Shown in pieces: positions 22,139 to 34,307 of a DNA stretch of 64,000 nucleotides (positions within the stretch are counted from its first letter, which is position 1; each line of letters begins with the position of its first letter). The DNA comes from Ascaphus truei. Taxonomy: Eukaryota; Chordata; Amphibia; Anura; Ascaphidae. Position numbers and translations under genes: made by a program. Location: positions 40,327,221 to 40,391,220 of the forward strand of contig CM071568.1 of assembly GCA_036426205.1 (NCBI GenBank), written 5' to 3'. The notes beneath the pieces are model-generated. The model made no database searches. It was not told the origin of the DNA and was given only the letters and a program-made list of their open reading frames with translations.

Positions 22139-22245
22139 GGGTCCGCGGTGCCCCCATGGATGTGGGACCACCGCTTCATCCCCGCACCTATGGGTCCGCG
22201 GTGCCCCTAAGGATGTGAGGCCACCGCTTCATCCCCGCAGGTGTC
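22139..22245. repeat. Two tandem units of about 53 bp
   Basis: The unit starts GGGTCCGCGGTGCCCC and ends TTCATCCCCGCA. The right arm has three units (34800-34970 and in copy 1), so the count differs between arms. Confidence 0.8.
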
Positions 22246-22740
22246 ACCCGTGGAACCACCAGCCTGATACCCGTGAGATACCCGAGGAGACCGCAGGTGG
22301 TCTCCAGAGGTCTCACGCAGAACCAAGAAACCAACCCTGAATATAAAAAAAATAAACCTGGCCTATACATTCAATACATACACCCCCCCACCCCCCAACA
22401 CCTACAGTACAATAATGTGCAAAATAACTATTATCCAGATACGGATAATAGATTATTTGCCCATTATTAAACACATTAACTAGCATATTAAAATAAATAA
22501 AGTACTACTGACCTCATCAATAAGAAGCCCCCGTCGCCAGCAACATCCTTGTCTTTCGTTGCCCACAAAATACATAGCCAATACAAAGCCAATACATGGC
22601 AATTACATTCAGATATCAATTAACCCCTTAAACACCTTATCGGATAATAACCGCAAAGGTAATTAAGGGGTTAAGCCACACTGGCCCGATACCCACCCTT
22701 CATTCATTCATTTGTACAGTGTCTTCATCATGCAACTATA

Positions 22741-22751
22741 TATATATACAC

Positions 22752-22820
<69 letters not shown>
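22741..22820. repeat. (TA)n(CA)n microsatellite
   Basis: Its mirror image in the right arm (25467-25501) is the insertion site of the Tc1/mariner element. Confidence 0.95.
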
Positions 22821-24178
22821 TGATGAACCAATATACAAATAAATGTAGAAGGGTTATCAAAAACATGCTGTACTACAAATACCACTTCTCCATACAGACA
22901 CACTACAATAAAATCAATTTCCTTTAATAATCCAATCTGATCTTCCAATCAAAATCCTCAAATGCCAATAAAAACCATCAAATGGCAATCAAAACATTGC
23001 ATTTACATTGTATATATGATGCATAGAATCTATGCACCATATACATTCTGCAAATGAATGATAACAATAACATATTCAAAACAAAATACCAATACATCCA
23101 AACAAGTATACTATTTAAACCAATCCAGTAAACATAAATCAATTTGCATTCATTAATTACATCCCTAAACAATTTACATTCCATCCCTAACAATTAAACA
23201 ATTAACAAAATTAAAGCGTTGAACAGAACAAGTTATCCTGTGAAAAAAAATAAGTACCAACAAAAATACAATATTCAAAAGCAAGCCTCACCCTGACCTA
23301 AAGTACACCATACAATAGCAACAATTACATCTATCTAATTTTAAAATACATTATACACACATTTATTCATAGCAGCATAGCCAAATTAATTTAAAACACA
23401 GCAAATCAAGCTTTTAAAACAACATCATTTCTTAACCTGTATGTATATATCGATCTAGACATATATACATACATACATACAGTACATACAGTGGCAAGAA
23501 ATGATATACCAAAAATAAATAAATACACATGTAAAAAAAGCTTTTAAAAAAATTAACAAGTTAAATAAAATAAATTTCTTTAGTTCACTTACCATTACTT
23601 GACCCACTCACCGACTCCCGTTGAACGGCTTACTCTCGAACCAATCCACCAGGCACAGGAACCCATAAAATAACAAACCATAAAGTAATAAACATTAAAA
23701 TAAAAATCCAAAACAATCCACGGGTCTTCTATTTGTAATCCATCTTCACCTGTATTCTTCTATCTGTGGCTCTCTTCCGGGGTCTTCTTGTCTTCTACGG
23801 CCACGCCCTGGCCTTCTTCTTCTGTAGGAGGTCCTTCCTCCTCGGCGTCTTGCTTCAAAATGAGACGACATAGGATTTTAAAGGCCTAGGACGTCACATT
23901 TTCATCATGGTTCCCACGGCCCTGATTGGGCCGTAAAAATCATGTGTTTTGGCCGAGAAAAAAAAAATGATGATGTCACTTAAAGGCAATGAAAGCACAG
24001 CCAATCAGAATGGCTTTGCTTCAATTGCCTTTAAGATGACGTCATTAAAAGAAACATGGCCGTCCTCACATGGTACGGTAGCCAATCAGAGCGTGGGAAC
24101 TCCATCCCAACTATGATTGGCTCTAGTATACCATGTGACAGAGGCTTGGGGGAGAACGGATGTGACGTCATTGAAAGC

Positions 24179-25467
24179 CTGTCACATGGTACTAGAGCCA
24201 ATCAGAGTAGGGATAGACTTCCCACTCTCTGATTGGCTACCGTACCATGTGAGGACGGCCATGTTTCTTTTAATGACGTCATCTTATAGGCAATTGAAGC
24301 AAAGCCATTCTGATTGGCTGTGCTTTCATTGCCTTTAAGTGACGTCATCATTTTTTTTTTCTCGGCCAAAACACATGGTTTTCACGGCCAAATGAGGGCC
24401 GTGGGAACCATGACGAAAATGTGACGTCATAGGCCTTTAAAAGCCTATGTCGTCTCATTTTGAAGCCAGACGCCGAGGAGGAAGGACCTCTTACAGAAGA
24501 AGAAGGCCAAGGCGTGGCTGTAGAAGGCAAGAGAGCCGCAGATAGAAGAATATAGATGAAGATGGATTACAAATAGAAGACCCGTGGATTGTTTTGGATT
24601 TTTATTTTAATGTTTATTATTTTATAGTTTGTTATTTTATGGGTTCCTGTGCCTGGTGGATTGGTTCGAGAGTAAGCTGTTCAACGGGAGTCGGTGAGTG
24701 GGTCAAGTAATGATAAGTGAACTAAAGAAATGTATTTTATTTAACTTGTTAATTTTTAAAAAGCTTTTTTAACATGTGTATTTATTTATTTTTGGTATAT
24801 CATTTCTTGCCACTGTATGTATGTATGTATGTCTAGATCGATATATACATACAGGTTAAGAAATGATGTTGTTTTAAAAGCTTGATTTGCTGTTTTAAAT
24901 TAATTTGGCTATGCTGCTATGCATAAATGTGTGTATAATGTATTTTAAAATTAGATAGATGTAATTGTTGCTATTGTATGGTGTACTTTAGGTCAGGGTG
25001 AGGCTTGCTGTTGTGTATTGTATTCTTGTTGGTACTTATATTTTTTCACAGGATAACTTGTTCTGTTCAACGCTTGAATTAGTTAATTGTTTAATTGTTA
25101 GGGATGGAATGTAAATTGTTTAGGGATGTAATTAATGAATGCTAATTGATTTATGTTTATTGGATTGGTTTAAATAGTATAATTGTTTGGATGTATTGGT
25201 ATTTTGTTTTGAATATGTTATTGTTAACATTCATTTGCAGAATGTATATGGTGTATAGATTGTATGCATCATATATACAATGTAAATGCAAAGTTTTGAT
25301 TGTCATTTGAGGTTTTTGATTGTCATTTGAGGATTTTGATTGGAAGATCAGATTGGATTATTAAAGGAAATTGATTTTATTGTAGTGTGTCTATATGGAG
25401 AAGTGGTATTTGTAGTACAGCATGTTTTTGATAACCATTCTACATTTATTTGTATATTGGTTCATCA

Positions 25468-25501
<34 letters not shown>
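24179..25501. repeat. Right arm of the giant inverted repeat, proximal part
   Basis: Mirrors 22821-24140. It ends in a GT/AT microsatellite at 25467-25501, where the Tc1/mariner element has inserted at a TA. Confidence 0.88.
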
Positions 25502-27150
25502 CAGTTAGGTCCGGAAATAATTGGACACTGATACAAGTTTTGTTATTTTGGCTGTGTACCAAAATAAATTAAAGTTACAGTTAAATAATGAATATGGGCT
25601 TAAAGTGCAGTCTATCAGCTTTAATTTGAGGGTATTCACATCCAAATTGGAGAAAGGGTTTAGGAATTACATCTCTTTAATATGTAGCCCCCTCTTTTTC
25701 AAGGGACCAAAAGTAATTGGACAATTGACTCAAAAGCTGTTTCATGGACTGGTGTGGGCTATTGCTTCATTATTTAATCATCAATTAAGTAGGTAAAAGG
25801 TCTGGAGTTGATTCCAGGTGTGGCATTCGGATTTGGAAGCTGTTGCTGTGAACCCACAACATGCGGTCAAAGGAGCTCTCAATGCAAGTGAAACAGGGCA
25901 TCCTTAGGCTGCAAAAAAAAGAAAATCCATCAGAGAGATAGCAGGAACATTAGGAGTGGCCAAATCAACAGTTTAGTACATTCCGAGAAAAAAAGAACAC
26001 ACTGGTGAGCTCTGCAACACAAAAAGGCCTGGACGTCCACGGAATACAACAGTGGTGGATGATCATAGGATCCTTTCCATGGTAAAGAAAAACCCCTTCA
26101 CAACATCTAGCCAAGTGAAGAACACTCTCCAGGAGGTAGGCATATCATTATCCAAGTCTACCATAAAGAGAAGACTTCACGGGAGCAAATACAGAGGGTT
26201 CACCACAAGGTGCAAACCATTCATAAGCCTCAAGAATAGAAAGGCCAGATTAGACTTTGCCAAACAATATCTAAAAAAGCCAGACCAGTTCTGGAACAGC
26301 ATTTTTGGACAGATGAAACTAAGATCAACCTGTACCAGAATGATGGGAAGAAAAAAGTATGGAGAAGGCTTGGAACGGCTCATGATCCGAAGCATACCAC
26401 ATCATCTGTAAAACACGGTGGAGGCAGTGTGATGGCATGGGCATGCATGACTTACAATGGCACTGGGTCACTAGTGTTTATTGATGATGTGACAGAAGAC
26501 AGAAGCAGCCGGATGAATTCTGACGTGTATAGAGATATATTGTCTGCTCAGATTCAGCCAAATTCAGCGAAGTTGATTGGACGGCGCTTCACTTTACAGA
26601 TGGACAATGACCCAAAACATACTGCGAAAGCAACCCAGGAGTTTTTTATGGCAAAGAAGTGGAATATTCTGCAATGGCCGAGTCAATCACCTGATCTCAA
26701 CCCTATCGAGCATGCATTTCACTTGCTGAAGACAAAACTTAAGGCAGAAAGACCCACAAACAAACAACAACTGAAGACAGCTGCAGTAAAGGCCTGGCAA
26801 AGCATCACAAAGGAGGAAACCCAGCGTTTGGTGATGTCCATGCGTTCCAGACTTCAAGCAGTCATTGCCTGCAAAGGATTCTCGACAAAGTATTAAAAAT
26901 GAATATTTGATTTATGATTGTGTTAATTTGTCCAATTACATTTGAGCTCCTGAAATAAGGGGACTGTGTATGAAAATGGTTGCAATTCCTAAACGTTTCA
27001 TACTATATTTTTGTTCAACCCCTTGAATTAACGCAGAAAGTCTGCACTTCTATTGAATCCCGGTTATTTCATTTCAAATCCATTGTGGTGGCGTACAGAG
27101 CCAAAATTATGAAAATTGTGTTAGTGTCCAATTATTTCCGGACCTAACTG
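25502..27150 (+). mobile_element. Tc1/mariner transposon, 1649 bp, IR/DR type
   Basis: Both ends start CAGTTAGGTCCGGAAATAAT and are flanked by TA (25500-25501, 27151-27152). The terminal inverted repeats are long and imperfect, about 230 bp (25502-25734 and 26917-27150). Each has a second inner copy of the binding-site-like AAGTAATTGGACAA / AATGTAATTGGACAA, giving the IR/DR layout of Tc1-like elements. The enclosed transposase is broken, so the copy is inactive. It splits the right arm of the giant inverted repeat and is therefore younger than that structure. Its right-hand 200 bases recur at 34072-34276 because of the 7.2-kb duplication. Confidence 0.93.
25861..26896 (+). pseudogene. Tc1-like transposase, frameshifted
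   Basis: The reading starts MRSKELSM at 25861 and shows, in order, a paired-like helix-turn-helix (KSIREIAGTLGVAKSTV), a KRPGRPR AT-hook-like motif near 26020, a second helix-turn-helix (SSQVKNTLQEVGISLSKSTI), the first catalytic Asp in WTDET near 26308, the second in MDNDPKHTA near 26610, and the third acidic residue in SPDLNPIEH near 26700. This is the DDE triad of Tc1 transposases; the full product would be about 340 residues. Lesions: a frameshift in the A-run near 25912-25920, a TAG stop near 25973, and a one-base loss near 26303. The two readable parts are 26052-26411 and 26429-26896. Confidence 0.9.
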
Positions 27151-27151
27151 T

Positions 27152-27152
27152 A

Positions 27153-27184
<32 letters not shown>

Positions 27185-28560
27185 GTTGCATGATGAATCC
27201 ACTGTACAAATGAATGGGTGAAGGGTGGGTATCGGGCCAGTGTGGCTTAACCTCTTAATTACCTTTGCGGTTATTATCCGATAAGGTGTTTAAGGGGATT
27301 ATTGATATCTGAATGTAATTGCAATGTATTGGCTTTGTATTGGCTATGTATTTTGTGGGCAACGAAAGACAAGGATGTTGCTGGCGACGGGGGCTTCTTA
27401 TTGATGAGGTCAGTAGTACTTTATTTATTTGTAATAGCTAGTTAATGTGCTTAATAATGGGCAAATAATGTATATACCTATCTGGATAATAGTATTTTGC
27501 ACATTATTGTACTGTAGGTGTTGGGGGGGGGGGGGTGTATGTATTGAATGTATAGGTCAGGTTATTTTTTTTACATTCAGGGTTGGTGTCTTGGTTCTGG
27601 TGAGACCTCTGGAGACCACTGCGGTCTCCTGGGTATCTCACGGGTATCAGGCGGGTGGTTCCAGGGTGACACCTGTGGGGATGAAGCAGTGGCCTCACAT
27701 CTGTGGGGGCACCGCGGACCAGTGTCTGCGGGGATGAAGCGGTAGTCCCACATCGTGGGGACACCGCGGACCCATAGGTGCGGGGATGAAGCGGTGGTCC
27801 CACATCCGTGGGGGCAACGCGGACCCATAGTGAGCACTCGTGAGTTCCCCAGACCCCCGTGAGAACCACCGAGGCCCCGCAGACACCTGGGGTCTGACCC
27901 GGGGCTCCAGACATACGCGGGCCTACTGTGGGGACCTAATTGTGGCCCACGGTGACCCAAGGAGACCACCTGGGGGCCATGGCGCTTGGCGGGACCCACC
28001 AACAGGCCTCCAGAACGTGTGAAACAAGTTGCTGGTACCCTGTAGGTTCTGTCAGGTGCCCCGCCAGCCCGCCGGGGACTTGTGTGGGGGCTGGGGTATG
28101 AACCCTGTATGTAAAAGATAAATCATGTATTTATGGGGGGGCACAGGGGTGGGTATTGTATTTAATAAATAGAATGAGTGTTTATTGTGGGCAGCGTGTA
28201 TTGTTTTATTGTGGGTACTGGGGTGGGTTGGGGGGGTATTGGCCCCAAGGTATGTGGGTAGGCCTCCCTTGTGGGTAGTGGGTGAGGGTGGTTAGGCCTC
28301 ACGGGTTGGGGGGTTAGTGTGGGAGGGTATGTAGGCCTCCCGAGTGGTGGATGAGGGTGGGTTAAACCCTTAATGAATGTAGCGGTTAATAACCGCTATG
28401 GTGATTAAGGGGTTAGGGGACATACATTGATGTTTTCATTCTTGTGTCTGTTTTTGCAGCAGCGGAGGGGGCATGGGGAGGATGAAGATGAGGTGGCCTT
28501 CATCGTGCAGCCGGAAATGGGTGAGAACTATATGTATTTAATGTATTTATTGTGTTATGT
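27152..28560. repeat. Right arm of the giant inverted repeat, distal part (copy 1)
   Basis: Mirrors 21390-22740, continuing from 25501 once the Tc1 element is removed. Begins with a CT/GT microsatellite (27153-27183). The GGCGCAC/CCGCGGACC tandem units number three here. Confidence 0.85.
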
Positions 28561-28682
28561 ATTTTTAAATACACAGGGGTGTATGTTGTTATGCAATGTT
28601 TATTGGGGGAAAATGTCCCCAATAAACATGCATTCTTGCTAACCCCTTCATGCCTTAGCCGCTAACGTATGGTAATGAAGCG

Positions 28683-29308
28683 ATTTATGTATTTAATAAT
28701 ATTGTGCGGAAGCAGGGGGTCCCCTGAGCTGAACCGCATTGATTTGTGGCTCAGAGACCCCTGCTTCCGAGTACAGGCCCAGTTTGGGGCATCGGTTACA
28801 GTGTGCCCACCAATTATAGAGCGGCGCGGCGCGAATGGGACGCTATAAAAGATGGCAAGGACACGCCACCGATGACACATACCAGGCCTGTAACTCGGGA
28901 AGAGAGGGTCCCTGGTCCACAAAGCAACGCGGTCAGCTCAGGGGACCCCTGCTCACAGTACACTATTAAAAATACATTCATGCTGCTGTTACCGTAGCAC
29001 ATAGCCGCAAAGGTAAGGACGGATGTTTATTGATATGAGTTGTTTAAGATAGTGACATGTCGCAGGGGGTATCCGGAGCTGAACCAGCTTTGGTTTTAGG
29101 TCCGCGGGACCCCTGCTCCCCGAGATAAGGCCCCTTAATGGGGTGGGTACCCTCTGCTTTGGTTTACATTCCGCGGTCACGTGATCGGGACCTTTAAATG
29201 CAGAGGGATACCGGCACCTCATAAAGGGGCCTGTTATCTCAGGAAGCAGGAGGTCCTCGGACTGAAATCAATGCTGGTCAGTTTCGGAGACCCCCTGCAC
29301 ATGTAAAA
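28683..29308. repeat. Two palindromic repeats in tandem (copy 1)
   Basis: Lower-quality copies of the palindromes at 35833-36152 and 36218-36482. Confidence 0.7.
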
Positions 29309-29334
29309 AGGAGTCAAAGTGTTTATAAATAATT

Positions 29335-29592
29335 TATATTTTGCCGATGTGTGCGCTGAGAGGCGGGGCTGGTCTCTCTCGCTGCAAACACATATCGGCA
29401 AAAATGCTTATCGCAGGTTATCGGGAGCCAGGCTGTTTCGGCACAGGCTCATCGGCAGTTTTGCTTCGCAGTGATTCGGCAGGGATCAGCATGGATTCGG
29501 TCCTGACTGAATACTGCGAGGGCAAATCGCCAAATAAGGCCTATCGGCAACCCTGGCGATTGCACTTTTTCGGCGCTTACTGCATAGAGCCA
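29335..29592. mobile_element. MITE terminus with TCGGCA motifs (copy 1)
   Basis: Duplicate of 36510-36768. Confidence 0.55.
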
Positions 29593-30261
29593 TAGTCTCT
29601 AATTGGCCTGTTAATGTGTAGGAGACATGTGGCAGATGTATAACCAGGGAGGACATATGTGAGTTAAAATAACATTGGCTTTTATTTTGTCCGCGGCTTT
29701 AAACAATACATTGTTTTGTCAGCATGCAAAAATAAACAAACAGGCATTTATAAAGGCTAACTCATGTTTCCCAGTCCCTATCTGCAGGGCTGGAAGGTTA
29801 GGCCTCTCACCAAACCTCTGACCCCAAGTCCAAAGAGGACCTGTAAGCGGGGGCACTTCATATAAGTAACATCTGGGTTGTGTCCATGTGGTGCAACCTC
29901 GGTGGGTTCCAGGGTCCGCTGTGCCCTAGATAGAGATCTGTTCCATGGGACCTCTCTCGGGAGCACAGTTGTTGGCCCTAAAGCTATTGTTCCTTGTGGT
30001 CTCTCTGGCAGTACAGTCTTTCTGTGCTAGGGAACCTGTGCAGTTTGGTGCAGTATACATTTAAACAAAAATTGTTTGAACGCAATAACATTTTTTATTT
30101 ATATAAGTATTTTCTGTTCTTATGTTGCAAATGTTTTTGATAAGACCACTCAGTACCCCTCCTATAGACATTCATTGATGGACACTGTCACTTTAATGAT
30201 ACTTTAATTAGCAAGAGTATACAGTAGAATGGATAGCCTTTAACATGTTATCATGAGCACC

Positions 30262-30290
30262 CTGAGAAAGCCTAGGCGAAATGTGTAGGT
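30262..30290 (+). ncRNA. Hammerhead-like motif (copy 1)
   Basis: CTGAGAA, GCCTAGGC hairpin, GAAA, ATGTGTA and a short ACC/GGT stem I. One invariant base is changed (CTGAGAA for CTGANGA). Duplicate of 37462-37490. Confidence 0.45.
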
Positions 30291-30782
30291 TGATCATACG
30301 CAGGAGAGGAGCCCAGCTGACAATTTCCTAAGTTCGTGAGATGTGGTCTCCCACCAGGTGATGCGGAAGTGTCTGGAATTCATAGGGACAGTGAACGTGG
30401 GGGGAAAAAATAGACCACCACGACCAGAGAGAGTCCAGCTGATCCACTCTTTCGCGAGATGAGATCCTAACCCAGAGGACACAGAGGTTTTCAGAACAAG
30501 GAGTAAGTGAATGCCGAGTCAAGTCGCTGTTGCCGGTCAGTCAGGTGTACTTAATCCACGCTTTTTTTATTGACAAATTTGTGAGTGCACTGGCATCGTT
30601 GTTAATAAATTTTAGTAAATGGAATTATTGTAATGGAGTGCTCACCATAAACAAGGCGCGACGCGGGCCGAGGTGGGGATATAGAATAAACCGACCTCCA
30701 GACACGAGAGCAGTCTGGAGTGTGATTGGTAGTGGGTAGCCAGGTCAGGGTGGAGAAGGGGATCGTTGTAGGTACTTACGTT

Positions 30783-31627
30783 GGTCATGGTAGAGGGGTC
30801 TGGCCCGGGATTAAAGGGTACACCCCATTTGGCCCCCCTACTCTCACCTGGGAAGCAAGGGGTTAACTGGACTGTGATCCAGTAATGATTTTTACTGCTT
30901 CAGCATCCTAATGTATATTCCCCAGTAAAAATGTATTGTTTGCTTCCAGTGTTGCACCAACTCATACACTGGGATTGATGCTGGAGGATTAAGGGGTTAA
31001 TGAGCTACAGTTTAGGAAAATACAAATATGGTGGTGTCTTTTCAGAAATATCTGGCTTCAACAGCTTGATTGAAGTTGGCTGTGAAAAGTACAGAGGGGG
31101 TTTAGTTGTACCTAGTTTCAGGCCAAGGGTATATTGCTGTTAGTGACAGCTAGGACCCAGTCTGGAGCATTGGGTGTGAAATATAGCACCTGTGACAACG
31201 TCCCTAGGAGGGGGCCCAGCTTCAAAGCCTTCTTGACAAGGGTGTTTATGGGGGCCAGGGGTGCGTGTTACAGAAGGCGATATCAGAATGAGGACCTTAT
31301 AAATATAAGAATTATGAGATGTCCTCGGCTGGAACGTGCTAAAGCTACATATGTGTATTCGTGGGAAATAATTGTATAAGAACCAGGCTCAGCCTATGGC
31401 TATTGTCTTTCGTGTCTTCTGTGATATTCAAGATTGCTGTATGAACTGCAATCCAGATGTGACTGTTTCATATTCCATCTTAAGTAAGTGTCATATTTTG
31501 TGTTGTTATTTGTACTATCTCGTGTGTTCACCTTTTTCAAGGAAGAATAAATTATATTTTATCATATCTAAGCCTCGTTTAGTTCAACCCAGGTATTTTT
31601 GATGTGTATTATTAATAGCCTGTCACA
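30783..31627 (+). mobile_element. LTR-like block (copy 1)
   Basis: Duplicate of 37996-38857. Confidence 0.45.
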
Positions 31628-32600
31628 AGTTACCAATCACACGTGGTCGTGGGTTGGAGAGGTGGAGATCGTTGTAGGTAATGCCAGGGTCAGGCATGAT
31701 AAGTCAGGAGTCCAGATGCTAGCCAAGGTCAGACACGGAGAGAAGATAGGTACTAGGAACAGGAACAAGATCAGGAGCAGGGATTGCAGTAAGCACTTGC
31801 ATGAATGAAGTCTTATACTCAGCCATCTAGCCAAAGGGAGCTGTCTGAGCATAAATAGTACCCTGAACAATAGGAAGACTTGCAGAGGAAGGAGCACCCT
31901 TATTCCTCGCTGTGATAGGCAGGATAGGGGTTTGCAGCAGCTGTGGAATAATGGGCAGATGCCAGGGCCTGATTCAGCGTGTGAGTGCGTGCTGTGCGCC
32001 GCTGACAATCACTGCGAGGACGTAGCCTGGAGGCGGGAACAGTTACTTCCCCAAGCGCGCGGTCCACGCGCGTAGGAGGCAACGGCGACACCTGCAGCAC
32101 TGCGGAGGTGCCATGGAGGAAGGGGTGAAGGAGTACCCAATGAGCACCGCGGAGAGCACGACGCAGGCCATCACGGATCCTACACATTATACTATGTCTG
32201 CCCTTAGCTATTTCCCTTTCCATATTGAGGGGTAACTACCAATCAAGATTAAGGTGGAGCCCAGCAGCCAATCCATGTGACACTGTTGGATTCCAGTTAT
32301 ACACTTAATGAACTACCCTCCTGTGAGTTTATTAATAAAGTGGGGATTATCCCTGTCAATGCAGATTATACTATGTTGGCTTTTTGTCTCTCTTGCGCTA
32401 TAGGTCCTTCTTGAACTTTGAATTTCCTCTTGGGTGAGAGAGCGGACCTCAGTGCAGGGACAGTGTGGTTTGTACCTCTGTATGCACTTATATATAACAT
32501 TTTTTATTTGATTGTTTTTAGATTGTTGTGCATTTATTGTTTTTCTTGTATGTCACATTTTACCCATTATAATGCAGCACTTATCAACTTTACACTATGG
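31628..32600. other. Unassigned (copy 1)
   Basis: Duplicate of 38858-39849. Nothing recognised beyond repeated GTTGGAGA..ATCGTTGTAGGTA stretches that also occur just before the LTR-like block. Confidence 0.45.
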
Positions 32601-33480
32601 TACATAGTTTAGAAAGCTTCAAGAGACTATATTTAGTGCTAGAGCTAATAGAGGTCTCAATTTAGAGCAAATTTCTCTGAGATAGCTCTGAGAGGCTTTT
32701 TCCAGAGACAGAACATTAAACACACTGTTTGATAGATTAGAAAATCTTTTACATTTAAAAATAGACAATGGTGGGAGGTGGGTAACGTTGGAACCACCTT
32801 ATTAACAGCAACAGAGTCCCAAGAGGTCTCGATTGTTAAAATCATCCACATTTGATCTAGATAATTAACCTTTTTGAAAGGTGGCATAGGCTCCTGACAA
32901 CTGCTCCTTTTAGTTGATGCGGTTGCTAGTAAGCCACGGAGGAAATCGTTGGAAAAAGGAGATCAAGAAATAAGTGAAATTTAAGCAAGATTAGATCTAA
33001 TCAAGAGATGGAGGAATATATCACAATAGAAAACGACATAAAAAGCAATTGGATAATAATGAAAAAGAGTTCATTTGAATACAGAAACTAAAGAAAGCAT
33101 CGGGAGAAGTGGACTATGAAAAACGATTATAAATAATTGGATGAAAATGAAAAACTAATACCCATCAGATAATAAAAATAGAATTATATTGATCAAAATA
33201 AGAAATATGGGAGCAGAGACACTACAAATTGGAGCCCCAATGTTAGATTCGATAATACAAGACCTACAAACAATAATTAAATACGGAAAGACTGCCAGAT
33301 ATTATAAAAGAAACCAATTCAGAGAAATGAGAAGAGATCAGAGTCACCATGGAAATGGACACAGAGAGAACAACACTGGGTACCCTATCAGATAGAAGAG
33401 AACCATGTACCCTCACTCCCCATTTATCCCCTCCCCTTTTTTACATCACAAAGAAAAAAGATATTTTCAGAATAAGAAAG
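32600..33480 (+). pseudogene. Penelope-like N-terminal region (copy 1)
   Basis: Duplicate of 39850-40765, with more one-base gaps. Confidence 0.6.
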
Positions 33481-34275
33481 ACCAATAGTCACCTCATCAA
33501 GAGTGGAGGTAACAAACTTGAGAAAGAAAGAATCCCGCTGTGCTGCTTAGTGTACACCCTACCGTGTTTATTCAATAATTTGAAAACATATACATGGGGG
33601 CTATATAAATGTGACGACAAGAAAAAATAAATAATTTAAAAATGAAAGAAAGGTGTGCGTACTGTTAGGAGTATCAACGGTTTAAAGATCTTCTACGTCC
33701 CTTAAATAAATAATTGGGGTAATCAATAGAAGTGAACTTTATGTCCTTGTGCGATTTTCTATACCTGCTAGTATGTAGTTGTAATTAATAAATCTATTCC
33801 CTATTCCCTCTAGTGTAACATGTGGCTAACACAGATGGTATGTAAATAGACAGCCTATATCAGATTTGCCTCCTCTAAATAGATGGGTAGAGCTGTGAAT
33901 AATGTTACACAGTATAGTGATCACATAAACTATAGCAGTATGGTGTTTCGTATGTGTGATGGTAGTGTTCACAGCCGTATCTGTTTTGCTAACCTGGGTG
34001 TGTTCGCTGTATCATAATTCATGGACGCTTTAGTTTTTAGTGTTGCATAGTACTTAGAGGATACAGTGAGCCCTGAAATAAGGGGACTGTGTATGAAAAT
34101 GGTTGCAATTCCTAAACGTTTCATACTATATTTTTGTTCAACCCCTTGAATTAACGCAGAAAGTCTGCACTTCTATTGAATCCCGGTTATTTCATTTCAA
34201 ATCCATTGTGGTGGCGTACAGAGCCAAAATTATGAAAATTGTGTTAGTGTCCAATTATTTCCGGACCTAACTGTA

Positions 34276-34276
<1 letters not shown>

Positions 34277-34307
<31 letters not shown>

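Larger units (their letters stand above)
21390..24140. repeat. Left arm of a giant inverted repeat
   Basis: This 2.75-kb stretch is the reverse complement, at high identity, of 24179-25501 plus 27152-28560 (and of the duplicate 34277-35712). Examples are CCCCCGTCGCCAGCAACATC at about 22528 against GATGTTGCTGGCGACGGGGG at about 27375. The centre is near 24159. Inside, similar segments recur about every 1.08 kb (near 21336, 22418; near 21436, 22501, 23590), so the arm is built of diverged tandem units. The region also holds CCAATCAG and TGACGTCA sites near the centre. No ORF is supported. Confidence 0.88.
26949..34070. repeat. 7.1-kb direct duplication, copy 1
   Basis: Matches 34072-41359 in the same order and orientation. 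The first 480 bases or so are identical. From about 27430 onward this copy has frequent single-base losses and small changes relative to copy 2 and is about 166 bases shorter. The pattern fits an unpolished long read inserted between two overlapping contigs rather than a biological duplication. Features inside are therefore listed mainly from copy 2. Confidence 0.9.

Noticed and set aside
22712..22948. ORFs with long Ile-Tyr runs, also at 6240-6703 and 25340-25531
   Set aside because: They are translations of TA and CA microsatellites.
24640..24680. Possible RNA polymerase III B-box (GGTTCGA) suggesting a SINE
   Set aside because: The rest of the B-box and any A-box are missing, and the site is mirrored in both arms of the inverted repeat.
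21390..28560. Regularly spaced palindromes considered as a CRISPR-like array or origin
   Set aside because: Eukaryotic context, spacing of about 1.1 kb and full arm homology fit diverged tandem units, not short repeats with spacers.
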